Shown here: piece after piece, positions 1 to 6,286 of the stretch
Layout: each line of letters starts with the position of its first letter
Position numbering within the stretch: position 1 is the first letter of the stretch
IMG/VR virus record: IMGVR_UViG_3300027969_002424
Location: 62,001-126,000 of that record
Origin: a virus
Reading direction: 5' to 3' (one strand)
Length of the DNA stretch: 64,000 nt
Translations under genes and position numbers: made by a program
The notes under the pieces: generated by a model
Database searches by the model: none
What the model was told of the DNA's origin: nothing
What the model saw: only the letters and a program-made list of their open reading frames with translations

Positions 1-700
1 ATGCTCCAATTACTTCTCCATCGAGTACAAAACCTTTCTTCAATAGCCTAGAATTTGTTTTCAACAATAAAGAATAATTAGTAGTAATCTGTTCTTCAAT
101 CAGTTTGAAATTTTCAAACTCTTTGCCATTGCGACTATAACATATAACTGCACATCCACCTGTATCATTTGGTGTTACTGTCATCAATACACGTACACCA
201 TCTAATTTAGGTTCAAGCCGTTTGATACCTTGCATCTCGGGTCTATCTTCACTAGTGGTTGCTAGTTGACAACCAAATATTGGTATCTCAAATTCAGTAC
301 CTTTGCATATTTTGTTAATTGTTTTTTCACTTATACCTGCACGAAGGTCTCTACGAATGATAGGTGCAACAAATCCATTCCATTCTTCACTATCAAATTT
401 CCATGCCATTTGATGTACTGCTGTAATTGCTGCATTACCTGACAATTCACGCAAACTTAATTTGTACAACAAATCGCCAAATTCATCCCAAGGATTAGGG
501 CAATGATTAACCCCTTTAGATTCTGGTACATCACGTACACCGAATGTTACATACGGATTATAACAGGCCTTTGCAAAGGTAAGGAAATTAATAGCACTTT
601 CATTGCCTAGGACACTTGCGTCTAACGCTTCTTTGATGACCTCTTCCTTATGAATTCGGCTATCACTTTCATTCAACTTAGATATCCAACTAACTGACAT
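1..700 (-). CDS. ATP-dependent DNA ligase, N-terminal part (T4 gp30-like)
   Basis: Joins nicks in duplex DNA during phage replication and repair. The 233 residues in the window contain the ligase motif I KLDGVR with the adenylated lysine at about residue 165, close to where T4 ligase has its own (about 159), and motif III FVLDGEVIG near residues 224-232. Upstream, LSGNAA (about 86) and RRDLRAGIS (about 116-124) match the T4-type N-terminal helical domain. The start at 700 has an AGGAGA ribosome site. The C-terminal half (motifs IV and V, OB domain) lies beyond position 1, so completeness cannot be judged. An AATAAATA late-type motif lies 27 bases upstream. Confidence 0.9.
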   Translation of the reverse strand, partial: MSVSWISKLNESDSRIHKEEVIKEALDASVLGNESAINFLTFAKACYNPYVTFGVRDVPESKGVNHCPNPWDEFGDLLYKLSLRELSGNAAITAVHQMAWKFDSEEWNGFVAPIIRRDLRAGISEKTINKICKGTEFEIPIFGCQLATTSEDRPEMQGIKRLEPKLDGVRVLMTVTPNDTGGCAVICYSRNGKEFENFKLIEEQITTNYSLLLKTNSRLLKKGFVLDGEVIGA

Positions 701-726
701 GGTTTCTCCTATATATACTCACATTA

Positions 727-734
727 TATTTATT
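727..734 (-). promoter_or_regulatory. Candidate T4-type late promoter motif (AATAAATA)
   Basis: An octamer like the T4 late promoter core lies 27 bases before the ligase start, between two genes. Alone it is weak evidence in AT-rich DNA; it gains weight from similar motifs at structural gene starts (33569, 34357, 57165, 57653). Confidence 0.3.
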
Positions 735-746
735 CAGAAATTGTTT

Positions 747-956
747 CTACGATTTTTTGTTAGTGACTGTTTCGGCTTTAATGCGACATTCATCTACTAC
801 TTCCTCAGGAATATCCTCATATTCATCTAGTTCAGAACATTTATATTCAATTATCACACTGTCTGGATCCTCAGGCGCCATGCATTCTGGATCAACTTTG
901 ATCCAGCACATTATTACTGCTACTCCTAGCACACCTATGATAACATTTTTAATCAT
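747..956 (-). CDS. Small single-pass membrane protein, acidic tail
   Basis: A 69-residue protein of unknown function. Residues 4-19 form a hydrophobic segment (VIIGVLGVAVIMCWI), followed by a strongly acidic region with four cysteines overall and a basic end. It is probably anchored in the inner membrane with the acidic part outside, or it is a secreted peptide with an uncleaved signal. The start codon overlaps the end of the upstream gene by 8 bases, so the two are probably translationally coupled. I do not recognise a family. Confidence 0.7.
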   Translation of the reverse strand: MIKNVIIGVLGVAVIMCWIKVDPECMAPEDPDSVIIEYKCSELDEYEDIPEEVVDECRIKAETVTNKKS

Positions 957-1302
957 TTGGCACCAAACTTAGTTTTTCTTCTTTTAAGATTCTGACCATT
1001 TGAATATTGCGTTCATCTTGTTCTTTGCGTTCACGCTTTTTGTCAAGGTTCCTATCAGTGTTCATGCGGTCGTATTCTCGTGCCCACAATACACCTTGCA
1101 TCCACTGACCAGCCCCTTCAAGTGAACCAGCAAACAATACTGCATCACGGGTATAGATGGGCAATGCGTCATTGTCTTTTGGGATTAATGCCACATTGTC
1201 ACCGTAACGGGCATCATGCTTATAGGGAGCCAACTTCATGCCCAGCAAGTCCGCCCGTTGTTCAATTGAACGAATTTGTGTGATTATGTTCCATCCACTC
1301 AT
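949..1302 (-). CDS. Hypothetical phage protein, charged C-terminal helix
   Basis: A 117-residue protein of unknown function. The N-terminal two thirds look globular (for example GDNVALIPKDNDALPIY and GQWMQGVLWAREYDRM). Residues 80-110 are rich in Arg, Lys and Glu and are probably a long helix. The gene lies between two others with a 1-base gap upstream and an 8-base overlap downstream, so it belongs to one small minus-strand operon. No catalytic motif is visible. Confidence 0.7.
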   Translation of the reverse strand: MSGWNIITQIRSIEQRADLLGMKLAPYKHDARYGDNVALIPKDNDALPIYTRDAVLFAGSLEGAGQWMQGVLWAREYDRMNTDRNLDKKRERKEQDERNIQMVRILKEEKLSLVPND

Positions 1303-1303
1303 A

Positions 1304-1663
1304 TTATGCCTTTAATTCTTCCCAGATTAATAGTTTTTCCATCATGTCAACAAACTTGGTTCTGCGGTTGTCAACATCATGCAACCAACATTCTACTAGT
1401 TTTTCATGTCCCCAACTATTTTTAGGAACTATTGGTTCAAGAGTCAACCATTGTACAATCTCATAGATAACATGCTTGTTAGCATAGTCTGCACTTCTAA
1501 CTGCACCGTATAGTTCGTTAGTAAGAATGCTCGTAAGGAACCCGCCCGGTTCCCAACCTCTGAGGAAATAATTATCCAATGCTTCCACAGTATGTTGAGG
1601 AATAGACAATTCGCCTAATAGGCGCTTAGTTTCTTCCCCGGGAAACAATGTTAGTTTAGCCAT
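1304..1663 (-). CDS. Hypothetical phage protein
   Basis: A 119-residue protein of unknown function. I chose the ATG at 1663, because an in-frame TTG at 1702 would overlap another small gene in a different frame. The protein contains GWEPGGFLTSILTNELYGAVRSAD, split here as GWEPGGFL and LTNELYGAVRSAD, and a Trp/His-rich middle. It reads as a compact helical protein. It is next to other small early-type genes near the DNA ligase, which suggests a role in early infection, but nothing in the sequence shows this directly. Confidence 0.7.
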   Translation of the reverse strand: MAKLTLFPGEETKRLLGELSIPQHTVEALDNYFLRGWEPGGFLTSILTNELYGAVRSADYANKHVIYEIVQWLTLEPIVPKNSWGHEKLVECWLHDVDNRRTKFVDMMEKLLIWEELKA

Positions 1664-1676
1664 GCTTACCAAAACA

Positions 1677-1808
1677 TTACTGATTAGCCTGCTCGTGTGC
1701 AACAGCTTTTATTTGATTCACACCACTATCTAGCATTCTAGCTATAGGTGCTACACCTGTAGTAGATACTACGATACCAACTACCGCGCCTAAAAGAAAA
1801 TTCATCAT
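1677..1808 (-). CDS. Tiny membrane protein (43 residues)
   Basis: The frame starts ATG ATG at 1808/1805 and encodes 43 residues. Residues 3-22 are hydrophobic (NFLLGAVVGIVVSTTGVAPI), and the rest is a short polar tail. The start is one base after the stop of the lipoprotein gene, and the end overlaps no functional motif of the next gene, whose ATG is at 1663. The unit is therefore lipoprotein, membrane peptide, then the 119-residue protein. Function unknown; small phage membrane peptides often act in lysis timing or superinfection exclusion, but this one shows no diagnostic motif. Confidence 0.6.
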   Translation of the reverse strand: MMNFLLGAVVGIVVSTTGVAPIARMLDSGVNQIKAVAHEQANQ

Positions 1809-1809
1809 G

Positions 1810-1932
1810 TTATTTGCTCCGAATCCATTCGCCTGCTTTAGTCAAGTCTGACCCAGCACCACTGACTGCACCACCAACAGTACCACATGCGGTAAGCATA
1901 CTTAACAAGAATGCAATAACAATAACTTTCAT
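1810..1932 (-). CDS. Entericidin-like small lipoprotein
   Basis: A 40-residue protein with a hydrophobic signal and a lipobox LTAC; Cys16 would be lipidated after cleavage by signal peptidase II. The mature part is Gly/Ala rich (GTVGGAVSGAGSDL) and ends in a short amphipathic stretch TKAGEWIRSK. This layout is that of the entericidin EcnA/EcnB family, small bacterial envelope lipoproteins tied to stress and lysis. The start has a GGAG ribosome site 7 bases upstream. A lipid-anchored peptide from a phage may affect the host envelope. The family match is by pattern only. Confidence 0.65.
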   Translation of the reverse strand: MKVIVIAFLLSMLTACGTVGGAVSGAGSDLTKAGEWIRSK

Positions 1933-1962
1933 ATTAACTCCAAAATGATTTGAATGCGAACA

Positions 1963-2607
1963 TTATACTACAGAAAGGACTTTTACCCTATTTAATTGGG
2001 TAACATTGTCACGGTGAACTTTGACAGTACCATAAAGGTCATACATCTTGCCCACTTCTAATGGTTGTTTGAATGCAAAGAATAGAACCTGATCATCACT
2101 AGTGATACCAGTGATGTAGTTTGTGTTCCAATTTTGCGAATAGAAAGATTTGAGTACCTCAATCGTAGGGGATACTTTGTTACCCACAACGCTAATGTAC
2201 CCGCCCTTAGCGAAACTGATACGCTGATCCACAGTCTGGCGTTTCATGCCGCGCTCGTAGCCTGAGGGCAAACTAGTGATTACTGCAAGGTCGTAATTGG
2301 TATCAATGATTTCACGATTGGCAAGTAGCATTGCAGTGTTGTCAAATTCAGACAACTTAATACCTTTAAGAATTTTGAATGTAAATCCTTGATAGAATTT
2401 GCGAACCAATTTACCTTGTTCACGATCCTCGTCGGTGATTTGAGTAGTGTCGGCAAGAAATTTTGTTACCAAATTGCGGTTTGTTTGCCCTGCAGGAGCA
2501 TCTTCACTAACCTTGATGTAGCCTTGATTCAATCGTTGTGCCTGGCAAGCAGCGGCCCAAACATCATCGGCAGCAAGATTGAGGGGTACAGGTTTTTTAT
2601 AAGCCAT
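1963..2607 (-). CDS. Hypothetical phage protein, 214 residues
   Basis: A soluble protein of unknown function. It has an Asp/Lys-rich middle and a C-terminal beta-rich segment (VGKMYDLYGTVKVHR followed by LNRVKVLSVV) that could be an OB-like or other small beta barrel, though this is only an impression. The start at 2607 has an AAGGAATAAAA leader identical to the one in front of the fibre gene at 32288. It is a single gene between the lipoprotein operon and the next hypothetical. No membrane segment or catalytic motif is visible. Confidence 0.7.
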   Translation of the reverse strand: MAYKKPVPLNLAADDVWAAACQAQRLNQGYIKVSEDAPAGQTNRNLVTKFLADTTQITDEDREQGKLVRKFYQGFTFKILKGIKLSEFDNTAMLLANREIIDTNYDLAVITSLPSGYERGMKRQTVDQRISFAKGGYISVVGNKVSPTIEVLKSFYSQNWNTNYITGITSDDQVLFFAFKQPLEVGKMYDLYGTVKVHRDNVTQLNRVKVLSVV

Positions 2608-2626
2608 TTTTATTCCTTAAACAGTT

Positions 2627-2962
2627 TTATACTTTACGAAACAGACGATAAGTAACACCCTGTGCAGTCTTGCACTTTTCAAAATCTTCGTTTGCATAGC
2701 AAGTTTCTAGCATTGTTAGGCCCTTGCGATCACGCACGGTGGGCTTCTCTACTTTGACGCTGATAAATGTTTTGCGAAATTCAATATAAACTCTATCAGC
2801 ACTATAGACCATTTCTAGGCCCAATTTGACTTGTTCAGCACGAATTTTTTGGATTTCAGTAAACAAAGAACTGTTCACTATACTACGCATTCTTGCATCA
2901 CGTTCAGCAAACCACGCAAAATTGCCAGCAGATTTGTGTTTAGTTTCTTTTTCAATCATCAT
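2627..2962 (-). CDS. Hypothetical phage protein, 111 residues
   Basis: A basic, soluble protein of unknown function. It begins with a polar stretch and contains FAWFAERDARMRSIVNSSLF, then beta-like segments (VYIEFRKTFISVKVE) and ends KTAQGVTYRLFRKV. It sits directly behind a consensus sigma-70 promoter (2995-3023) and has an ACGGAG ribosome site. Two ATGs (2962 and 2959) follow each other, and either could start it. The strong promoter suggests high early expression. Confidence 0.7.
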   Translation of the reverse strand: MMIEKETKHKSAGNFAWFAERDARMRSIVNSSLFTEIQKIRAEQVKLGLEMVYSADRVYIEFRKTFISVKVEKPTVRDRKGLTMLETCYANEDFEKCKTAQGVTYRLFRKV

Positions 2963-2994
2963 ATAAACTCCGTTTGTTGACTGTCTAAGATTGT

Positions 2995-3023
2995 ATTATA
3001 TACCCAAAACCATTTAATGTCAA
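2995..3023 (-). promoter_or_regulatory. Sigma-70 promoter, first copy of a 50-bp duplicate
   Basis: Reads TTGACA, 17 bases, TATAAT on the minus strand, both boxes perfect. The -35 overlaps the stop codon of the upstream gene. It drives the 111-residue gene at 2962. The surrounding 50 bases (2977-3026) recur at 3287-3336 with one mismatch. Confidence 0.9.
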
Positions 3024-3271
3024 CCGGGAAGATTCTCTCCAGTATCAGTGTCGATCTGTCCAGTGACAAAGGCAAAGCCTGTAGGAGTATCTGGGTAGTT
3101 GTAGAAGTGCTCACGGTTGTAAACTGCCGCATATCCATATGCCTCATCTTGGGCTGCTCCTAGATATACTTCACCTTCAACCGCGAACTCTCGCTCGCTT
3201 AGGACCTTGTAGAAATCGGGTCGGGCAGTCTCGGGATTGACCCGGTATACTTGAACATTCCAAACGATCAT
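3020..3271 (-). CDS. Hypothetical phage protein, 83 residues
   Basis: A small soluble acidic protein rich in Tyr and Glu (EVYLGAAQDEAYGYAAVYNREHFY). I chose ATG 3271 because GGAG lies 7 bases upstream; an in-frame TTG at 3283 overlaps that ribosome site. It follows the second copy of the duplicated promoter (3305-3333), so it and its neighbour at 2962 each have their own identical strong promoter. Function unknown. Confidence 0.7.
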   Translation of the reverse strand: MIVWNVQVYRVNPETARPDFYKVLSEREFAVEGEVYLGAAQDEAYGYAAVYNREHFYNYPDTPTGFAFVTGQIDTDTGENLPG

Positions 3272-3304
3272 AATTAACTCCAATAATTGACTGTCTAAGA
3301 TTGT

Positions 3305-3333
3305 ATTATATACCCAAAACCATTTATTGTCAA
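3305..3333 (-). promoter_or_regulatory. Sigma-70 promoter, second copy of a 50-bp duplicate
   Basis: TTGACA, 17 bases, TATAAT on the minus strand, in front of the 83-residue gene at 3271. The 50 bases 3287-3336 match 2977-3026 at 49 positions; the only difference lies next to the -35 box. Confidence 0.9.
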
Positions 3334-3337
3334 CCGT

Positions 3338-3592
3338 TTATTTCATTAGTAGGCCCATCAGAATTAGCTTTTCCAAGTGGTCTATCGCTTTATTAATGTT
3401 GTCAACTTGAGTTTGGGTATAATCTGTACTGCGAATTCTACGACCATTTACTTCAAGTTTGCTTAGTTCGGTCACCATAACTTGAATATTATCATACATC
3501 TTTTTCAAGTCTGGATTGTAACCCATGCGGTGTAGATCAGTCTTTAGTCTATCTGATACTTCTTGCCAATCTAGTGCTGTTTGGATTTTCAT
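3338..3592 (-). CDS. Hypothetical phage protein, 84 residues
   Basis: A small helical protein (MKIQTALDWQEVSDRLK at the start, then KKMYDNIQVMVTELSKLEV and a helix around VDNINKAIDHLEKLI). I chose ATG 3592, although the frame is open further upstream, because a perfect promoter lies just before it (-10 ending 7 bases from the A of ATG). The message is therefore probably leaderless, with no ribosome site. Function unknown; it could be a small DNA-binding or host-takeover protein, but no clear motif supports this. Confidence 0.7.
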   Translation of the reverse strand: MKIQTALDWQEVSDRLKTDLHRMGYNPDLKKMYDNIQVMVTELSKLEVNGRRIRSTDYTQTQVDNINKAIDHLEKLILMGLLMK

Positions 3593-3598
3593 ATTGTT

Positions 3599-3627
3599 AT
3601 TATAATACCTTTTGGTATTTATGTCAA
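3599..3627 (-). promoter_or_regulatory. Sigma-70 promoter with palindromic spacer, probably leaderless
   Basis: TTGACA, 17 bases, TATAAT on the minus strand. The spacer holds the inverted repeat ATACC-4-GGTAT (3605-3618), a possible operator. The ATG at 3592 begins 7 bases after the -10, where the transcript would normally start. Confidence 0.85.
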
Positions 3628-3641
3628 GGATGTTGTACAAA

Positions 3642-3649
3642 CATAAATA
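3642..3649 (+). promoter_or_regulatory. Candidate late promoter motif (CATAAATA)
   Basis: An octamer similar to T4 late promoters, on the plus strand, 5 bases before the proposed GTG start of the amidotransferase-like gene. That is too close to leave a leader if used, so its role is doubtful. Confidence 0.2.
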
Positions 3650-3654
3650 AGATT

Positions 3655-4299
3655 GTGAAACCCACAATCGCATTATTCTTGTACGACCCGAAATGCTCCG
3701 TCCAATCAGGAAACGGGATGATGAAGGCTTTAAGTGAGTATTATAACTTCAAAATCTTTAGTAAAAATAAGTTAGAATACGATTTCTTTGACGGGGTAGA
3801 TATGATTGCTGTTCCGGGAGGGATCGGGGATAGTGATACATTCAAACAACTTTTCAAAAACAACGGAAAACGAGTAAAAGATTTCATCCATGGTGGCGGT
3901 AGATACTTAGGTATCTGTATGGGTGCATATTGGGCAGGTAGTCATTACTTGAATGTACTAGATGATGTTGATGCGGTACAGTATATCAAACAACCTGGTA
4001 CTGATACACGTAGACCACATGCTAAAAACTTAGCAATAACATGGAAAGACGAACCCATGAACATGTTCTTCTATGATGGGTGTTCGCTAGTTGGCAATAG
4101 ACACAAATTCAGAACGGTCGCTACATACGCAAATGGTGATGCGATGGCTATCTATCAAAAACGCATAGGACTGATTGGTTGTCATCCTGAAAGTGAACAG
4201 TTTTGGTATGATAGCTACAGCTACATGAAGGGCAAGTGGCACGGCGGCGAGCAGCACGAATTGTTGTTAGATTTCACTAACGATTTAATGAATAGGTAA
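3655..4299 (+). CDS. Class I glutamine amidotransferase-like protein (BPL_N/DJ-1 type)
   Basis: A 214-residue protein of the glutamine amidotransferase fold. The nucleophile elbow GRYLGICMGAYWAG has Cys88, and GCHPESEQF supplies His177 and Glu179, completing a Cys-His-Glu triad. An earlier VPGGIGD loop (about 53-59) is the usual oxyanion region. The GICMGAYWAG form resembles the N-terminal domain of some biotin-protein-ligase proteins (BPL_N), whose activity is not well defined. I start it at GTG 3655; the frame is open to 3574 but that stretch overlaps the divergent promoter. It is one of only three plus-strand genes here. Substrate unknown; no synthase partner is visible. Confidence 0.75.
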   Translation: MKPTIALFLYDPKCSVQSGNGMMKALSEYYNFKIFSKNKLEYDFFDGVDMIAVPGGIGDSDTFKQLFKNNGKRVKDFIHGGGRYLGICMGAYWAGSHYLNVLDDVDAVQYIKQPGTDTRRPHAKNLAITWKDEPMNMFFYDGCSLVGNRHKFRTVATYANGDAMAIYQKRIGLIGCHPESEQFWYDSYSYMKGKWHGGEQHELLLDFTNDLMNR

Positions 4300-4303
4300 T
4301 ACC

Positions 4304-4600
4304 CTATTCTAGATCCTTGTCTCTGATCTTAAATCCTTCACCATTGTTCAATACACACGCCATAGTCTTGTCATATTGAACTACAGTCCAAGTGAGGGTC
4401 TCAGTATTGATCATCACAACGGTTTGAGTATCAGAGTATTTGCTATCTCCAACCCAGATTATTTTCTCTTTGGCCATCTTGGTTAGTGCCTCAAGAACAA
4501 ATTTAGTTTTTCCGCAAGTTAATTTTCTGTCATACTCTGCTAGTTGGGCAAATGAAATAGTGGTTGTTAGGCATAACAATGCCAATATTAGGTGACGCAT
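4304..4600 (-). CDS. Exported small protein
   Basis: A 98-residue protein with a clear signal peptide (MRHLILALLCLTTTISFAQ, cleavage likely after Ala18). The mature part is about 80 residues with two cysteines (in LTCGKTKFV and MACVLNN) that could form a disulfide in the periplasm. A strong GGGGG-containing ribosome site precedes the start. It is convergent with the amidotransferase-like gene; the two stop codons sit in a 7-base inverted repeat (GAATAGG/CCTATTC near 4290-4310). Function unknown. Confidence 0.75.
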   Translation of the reverse strand: MRHLILALLCLTTTISFAQLAEYDRKLTCGKTKFVLEALTKMAKEKIIWVGDSKYSDTQTVVMINTETLTWTVVQYDKTMACVLNNGEGFKIRDKDLE

Positions 4601-4621
4601 GGATTCCCCCTTTGTTGTCTG

Positions 4622-4629
4622 TATTTATT
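4622..4629 (-). promoter_or_regulatory. Candidate late promoter motif (AATAAATA)
   Basis: Lies 22 bases upstream of the exported-protein start on the minus strand. Same core as the motifs in front of structural genes; weak evidence on its own. Confidence 0.3.
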
Positions 4630-4636
4630 GTCATAA

Positions 4637-4658
4637 TAGTGAAATAAAAATTTCACTA
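4637..4658. promoter_or_regulatory. Perfect 9-bp inverted repeat, possible operator
   Basis: TAGTGAAAT, a 4-base A loop, ATTTCACTA. It lies in the 79-base divergent gap between the exported-protein gene and the plus-strand membrane-protein gene. The symmetry suits a dimeric regulator; as RNA it would form a short hairpin ahead of the membrane-protein gene. Confidence 0.4.
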
Positions 4659-4679
4659 AATAGTAAAATGGGGTAAACT

Positions 4680-5291
4680 ATGAAAGAAATACTAGAGACA
4701 TTAAGAGTGCAACGCTGGGACGATCATCGCTATTATCATCACAGCAGGATAAATCAATTTTTGCATTTAATTAGTGCATTATCATTCATAGTAGCATATG
4801 CTTATCTATTCATTGATCCCGTAATTAGTGCTTACATCGCGTGGTTTATCTCAATGACTACAAGACAAGCAGGACATTTCTTCTTTGAACCCAAAGATTA
4901 CGACACATACAATCAGGCCACACAAGATCATAAAGAGGCTATCAAGATTGGATACAATCTCAAACGCAAACGAGTATTGATCGCTTGCTGGTTGGCTGTG
5001 CCGTTGCTGGCATACTTTGATGCGGCATTGTTTAACTTTGTGATGCCAGACGCTGCACCAGACACACTAATAGATAGGATTGGTTGGGGTTGGTTATGGT
5101 TAGGATTAGCAGCAGTTGTGTTTAGAATGATACAACTTACTGCTATTCAAAGCCGCAAAGTAGCACTAGTATGGTGCTTAAAGATAATGACAGATCCATT
5201 CCATGATGCTGTCATCTATCGCAAGAGTCCATTATATCTGATGCGTGGGCAGTTGATTGATCCTGACTTGCGTCAAGATTATGAAGATTAA
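4680..5291 (+). CDS. Multi-pass membrane protein, possibly DUF962/Mpo1-like
   Basis: A 203-residue protein with at least four hydrophobic segments (about 28-45, 48-60, 98-118 and 136-158). The N-terminal part has histidine motifs YYHHSRINQFLHLIS and RQAGHFFFEP, which recall the His-containing motifs of the DUF962/Mpo1 family (yeast Mpo1 is a fatty-acid alpha-oxidation dioxygenase). The similarity is from memory and loose. The gene is convergent with the glycosyltransferase gene (4-base overlap), so a lipid-related role would fit the neighbourhood. GGGG precedes the ATG. Confidence 0.7.
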   Translation: MKEILETLRVQRWDDHRYYHHSRINQFLHLISALSFIVAYAYLFIDPVISAYIAWFISMTTRQAGHFFFEPKDYDTYNQATQDHKEAIKIGYNLKRKRVLIACWLAVPLLAYFDAALFNFVMPDAAPDTLIDRIGWGWLWLGLAAVVFRMIQLTAIQSRKVALVWCLKIMTDPFHDAVIYRKSPLYLMRGQLIDPDLRQDYED

Positions 5292-6286
5292 AGCGGAGTA
5301 AGATTGTCGCGGAATATCTTCCAGGCTCTCTCCCAACTCCAACGCTGGCTACCTTCTAATACTCTATCTCTATCTAATTGTAGGCAACCAGTTATAGCAT
5401 CAGCTAGGTTCTCATTCACAAATCCAGTGACACCTTGCTCAACAACATCTAATGGTCCTAGCACAGGGTATGCTGCTACAGGAGTGCCGCAGGCCATGGC
5501 TTCAATCATCACAATGCCAAATGTTTCCCACCGTGAAGGAAACACAAACACATCAGCATCAGCATAGCATTGTGCTAGAGCGAAGCCGGTCTTGAATCCT
5601 TTGAACTCCACATCAGGATATAGTTTTTCCAGTCTAGCACGATCCGGCCCGTCACCTACTAATACTTTGCGAGCACCAGGATAATCCAAACTGCAAAACG
5701 CATCCAGATTCTTTTCTATGCTGAGTCTGCACACACACAACAGCACAGGACCGGTGCCTCTGCTGCCGCGATAACCGGGATTAAATATGCTTCGGTCAAC
5801 GCCGCGGGTCCATGAGTTGATCTCGCCCCAGAAGCCATGTTCTTTCAGTTCCTTCACCATACTATCTGTAGTAGTCAATACACGACCACTATGTTTGTGA
5901 AACCATCTCACATATTTCCAAGTTATAGATTGTGGTATCCTTAGATACTTATGTAAGGCTTCAGGATACTTTGTATGATAAGCAGTATTATACCTACGAT
6001 AGTGCCGGTCAAGATAAAATCTAGCGTAGAGACCAAGAGGACCCTCTGTGGCGATGTGTATATAATCCGGAGCCACCGCCCTAATCTTCTCCCCAATCTT
6101 CCAGGGAATCGAAATTTTAACTTCACTGTAGCCTGGGCAATCAAAAAATAGGAACTCCATGGGAGTAAGGAAAACAACACGATAGTCGTCCAGAACCGCA
6201 CACGCCTCAATATTCTTATATGTAGTGACAACGCCATTTATTTGCTCTGGTAAGTTATCCGTTATTATCAGTATCGTCTTGATCAT
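5288..6286 (-). CDS. GT4-type glycosyltransferase, candidate Agt lipid glycosyltransferase
   Basis: A 332-residue retaining GT-B glycosyltransferase. The N-terminal domain has the acceptor loop EQINGVVTTY (14-23). The C-terminal domain has RLSIEKNL (187-194), GDGPDRARLE (211-220) and the EX7E nucleotide-sugar motif in ETFGIVMIE (254-262). Its start overlaps the metallophosphoesterase by 32 bases. In phosphate-starved bacteria a phospholipase C (PlcP) next to a glycosyltransferase of this family (Agt) turns phospholipids into glycolipids; the same order appears here, and PstS is one gene upstream. Alternatives are an alpha-mannosyl- or glucosyltransferase for another lipid or surface glycan. 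Family call firm, substrate inferred. Confidence 0.85.
   Translation of the reverse strand: MIKTILIITDNLPEQINGVVTTYKNIEACAVLDDYRVVFLTPMEFLFFDCPGYSEVKISIPWKIGEKIRAVAPDYIHIATEGPLGLYARFYLDRHYRRYNTAYHTKYPEALHKYLRIPQSITWKYVRWFHKHSGRVLTTTDSMVKELKEHGFWGEINSWTRGVDRSIFNPGYRGSRGTGPVLLCVCRLSIEKNLDAFCSLDYPGARKVLVGDGPDRARLEKLYPDVEFKGFKTGFALAQCYADADVFVFPSRWETFGIVMIEAMACGTPVAAYPVLGPLDVVEQGVTGFVNENLADAITGCLQLDRDRVLEGSQRWSWERAWKIFRDNLTPL

Noticed and set aside
1664-1702. An upstream TTG start for the gene ending at 1304.
   Set aside because: This stretch overlaps the tiny membrane gene in another frame and has no ribosome site; the ATG at 1663 fits better.
4290-4310. A terminator between the convergent genes.
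   Set aside because: There is a 7-base inverted repeat at the stops but no T run on either side.
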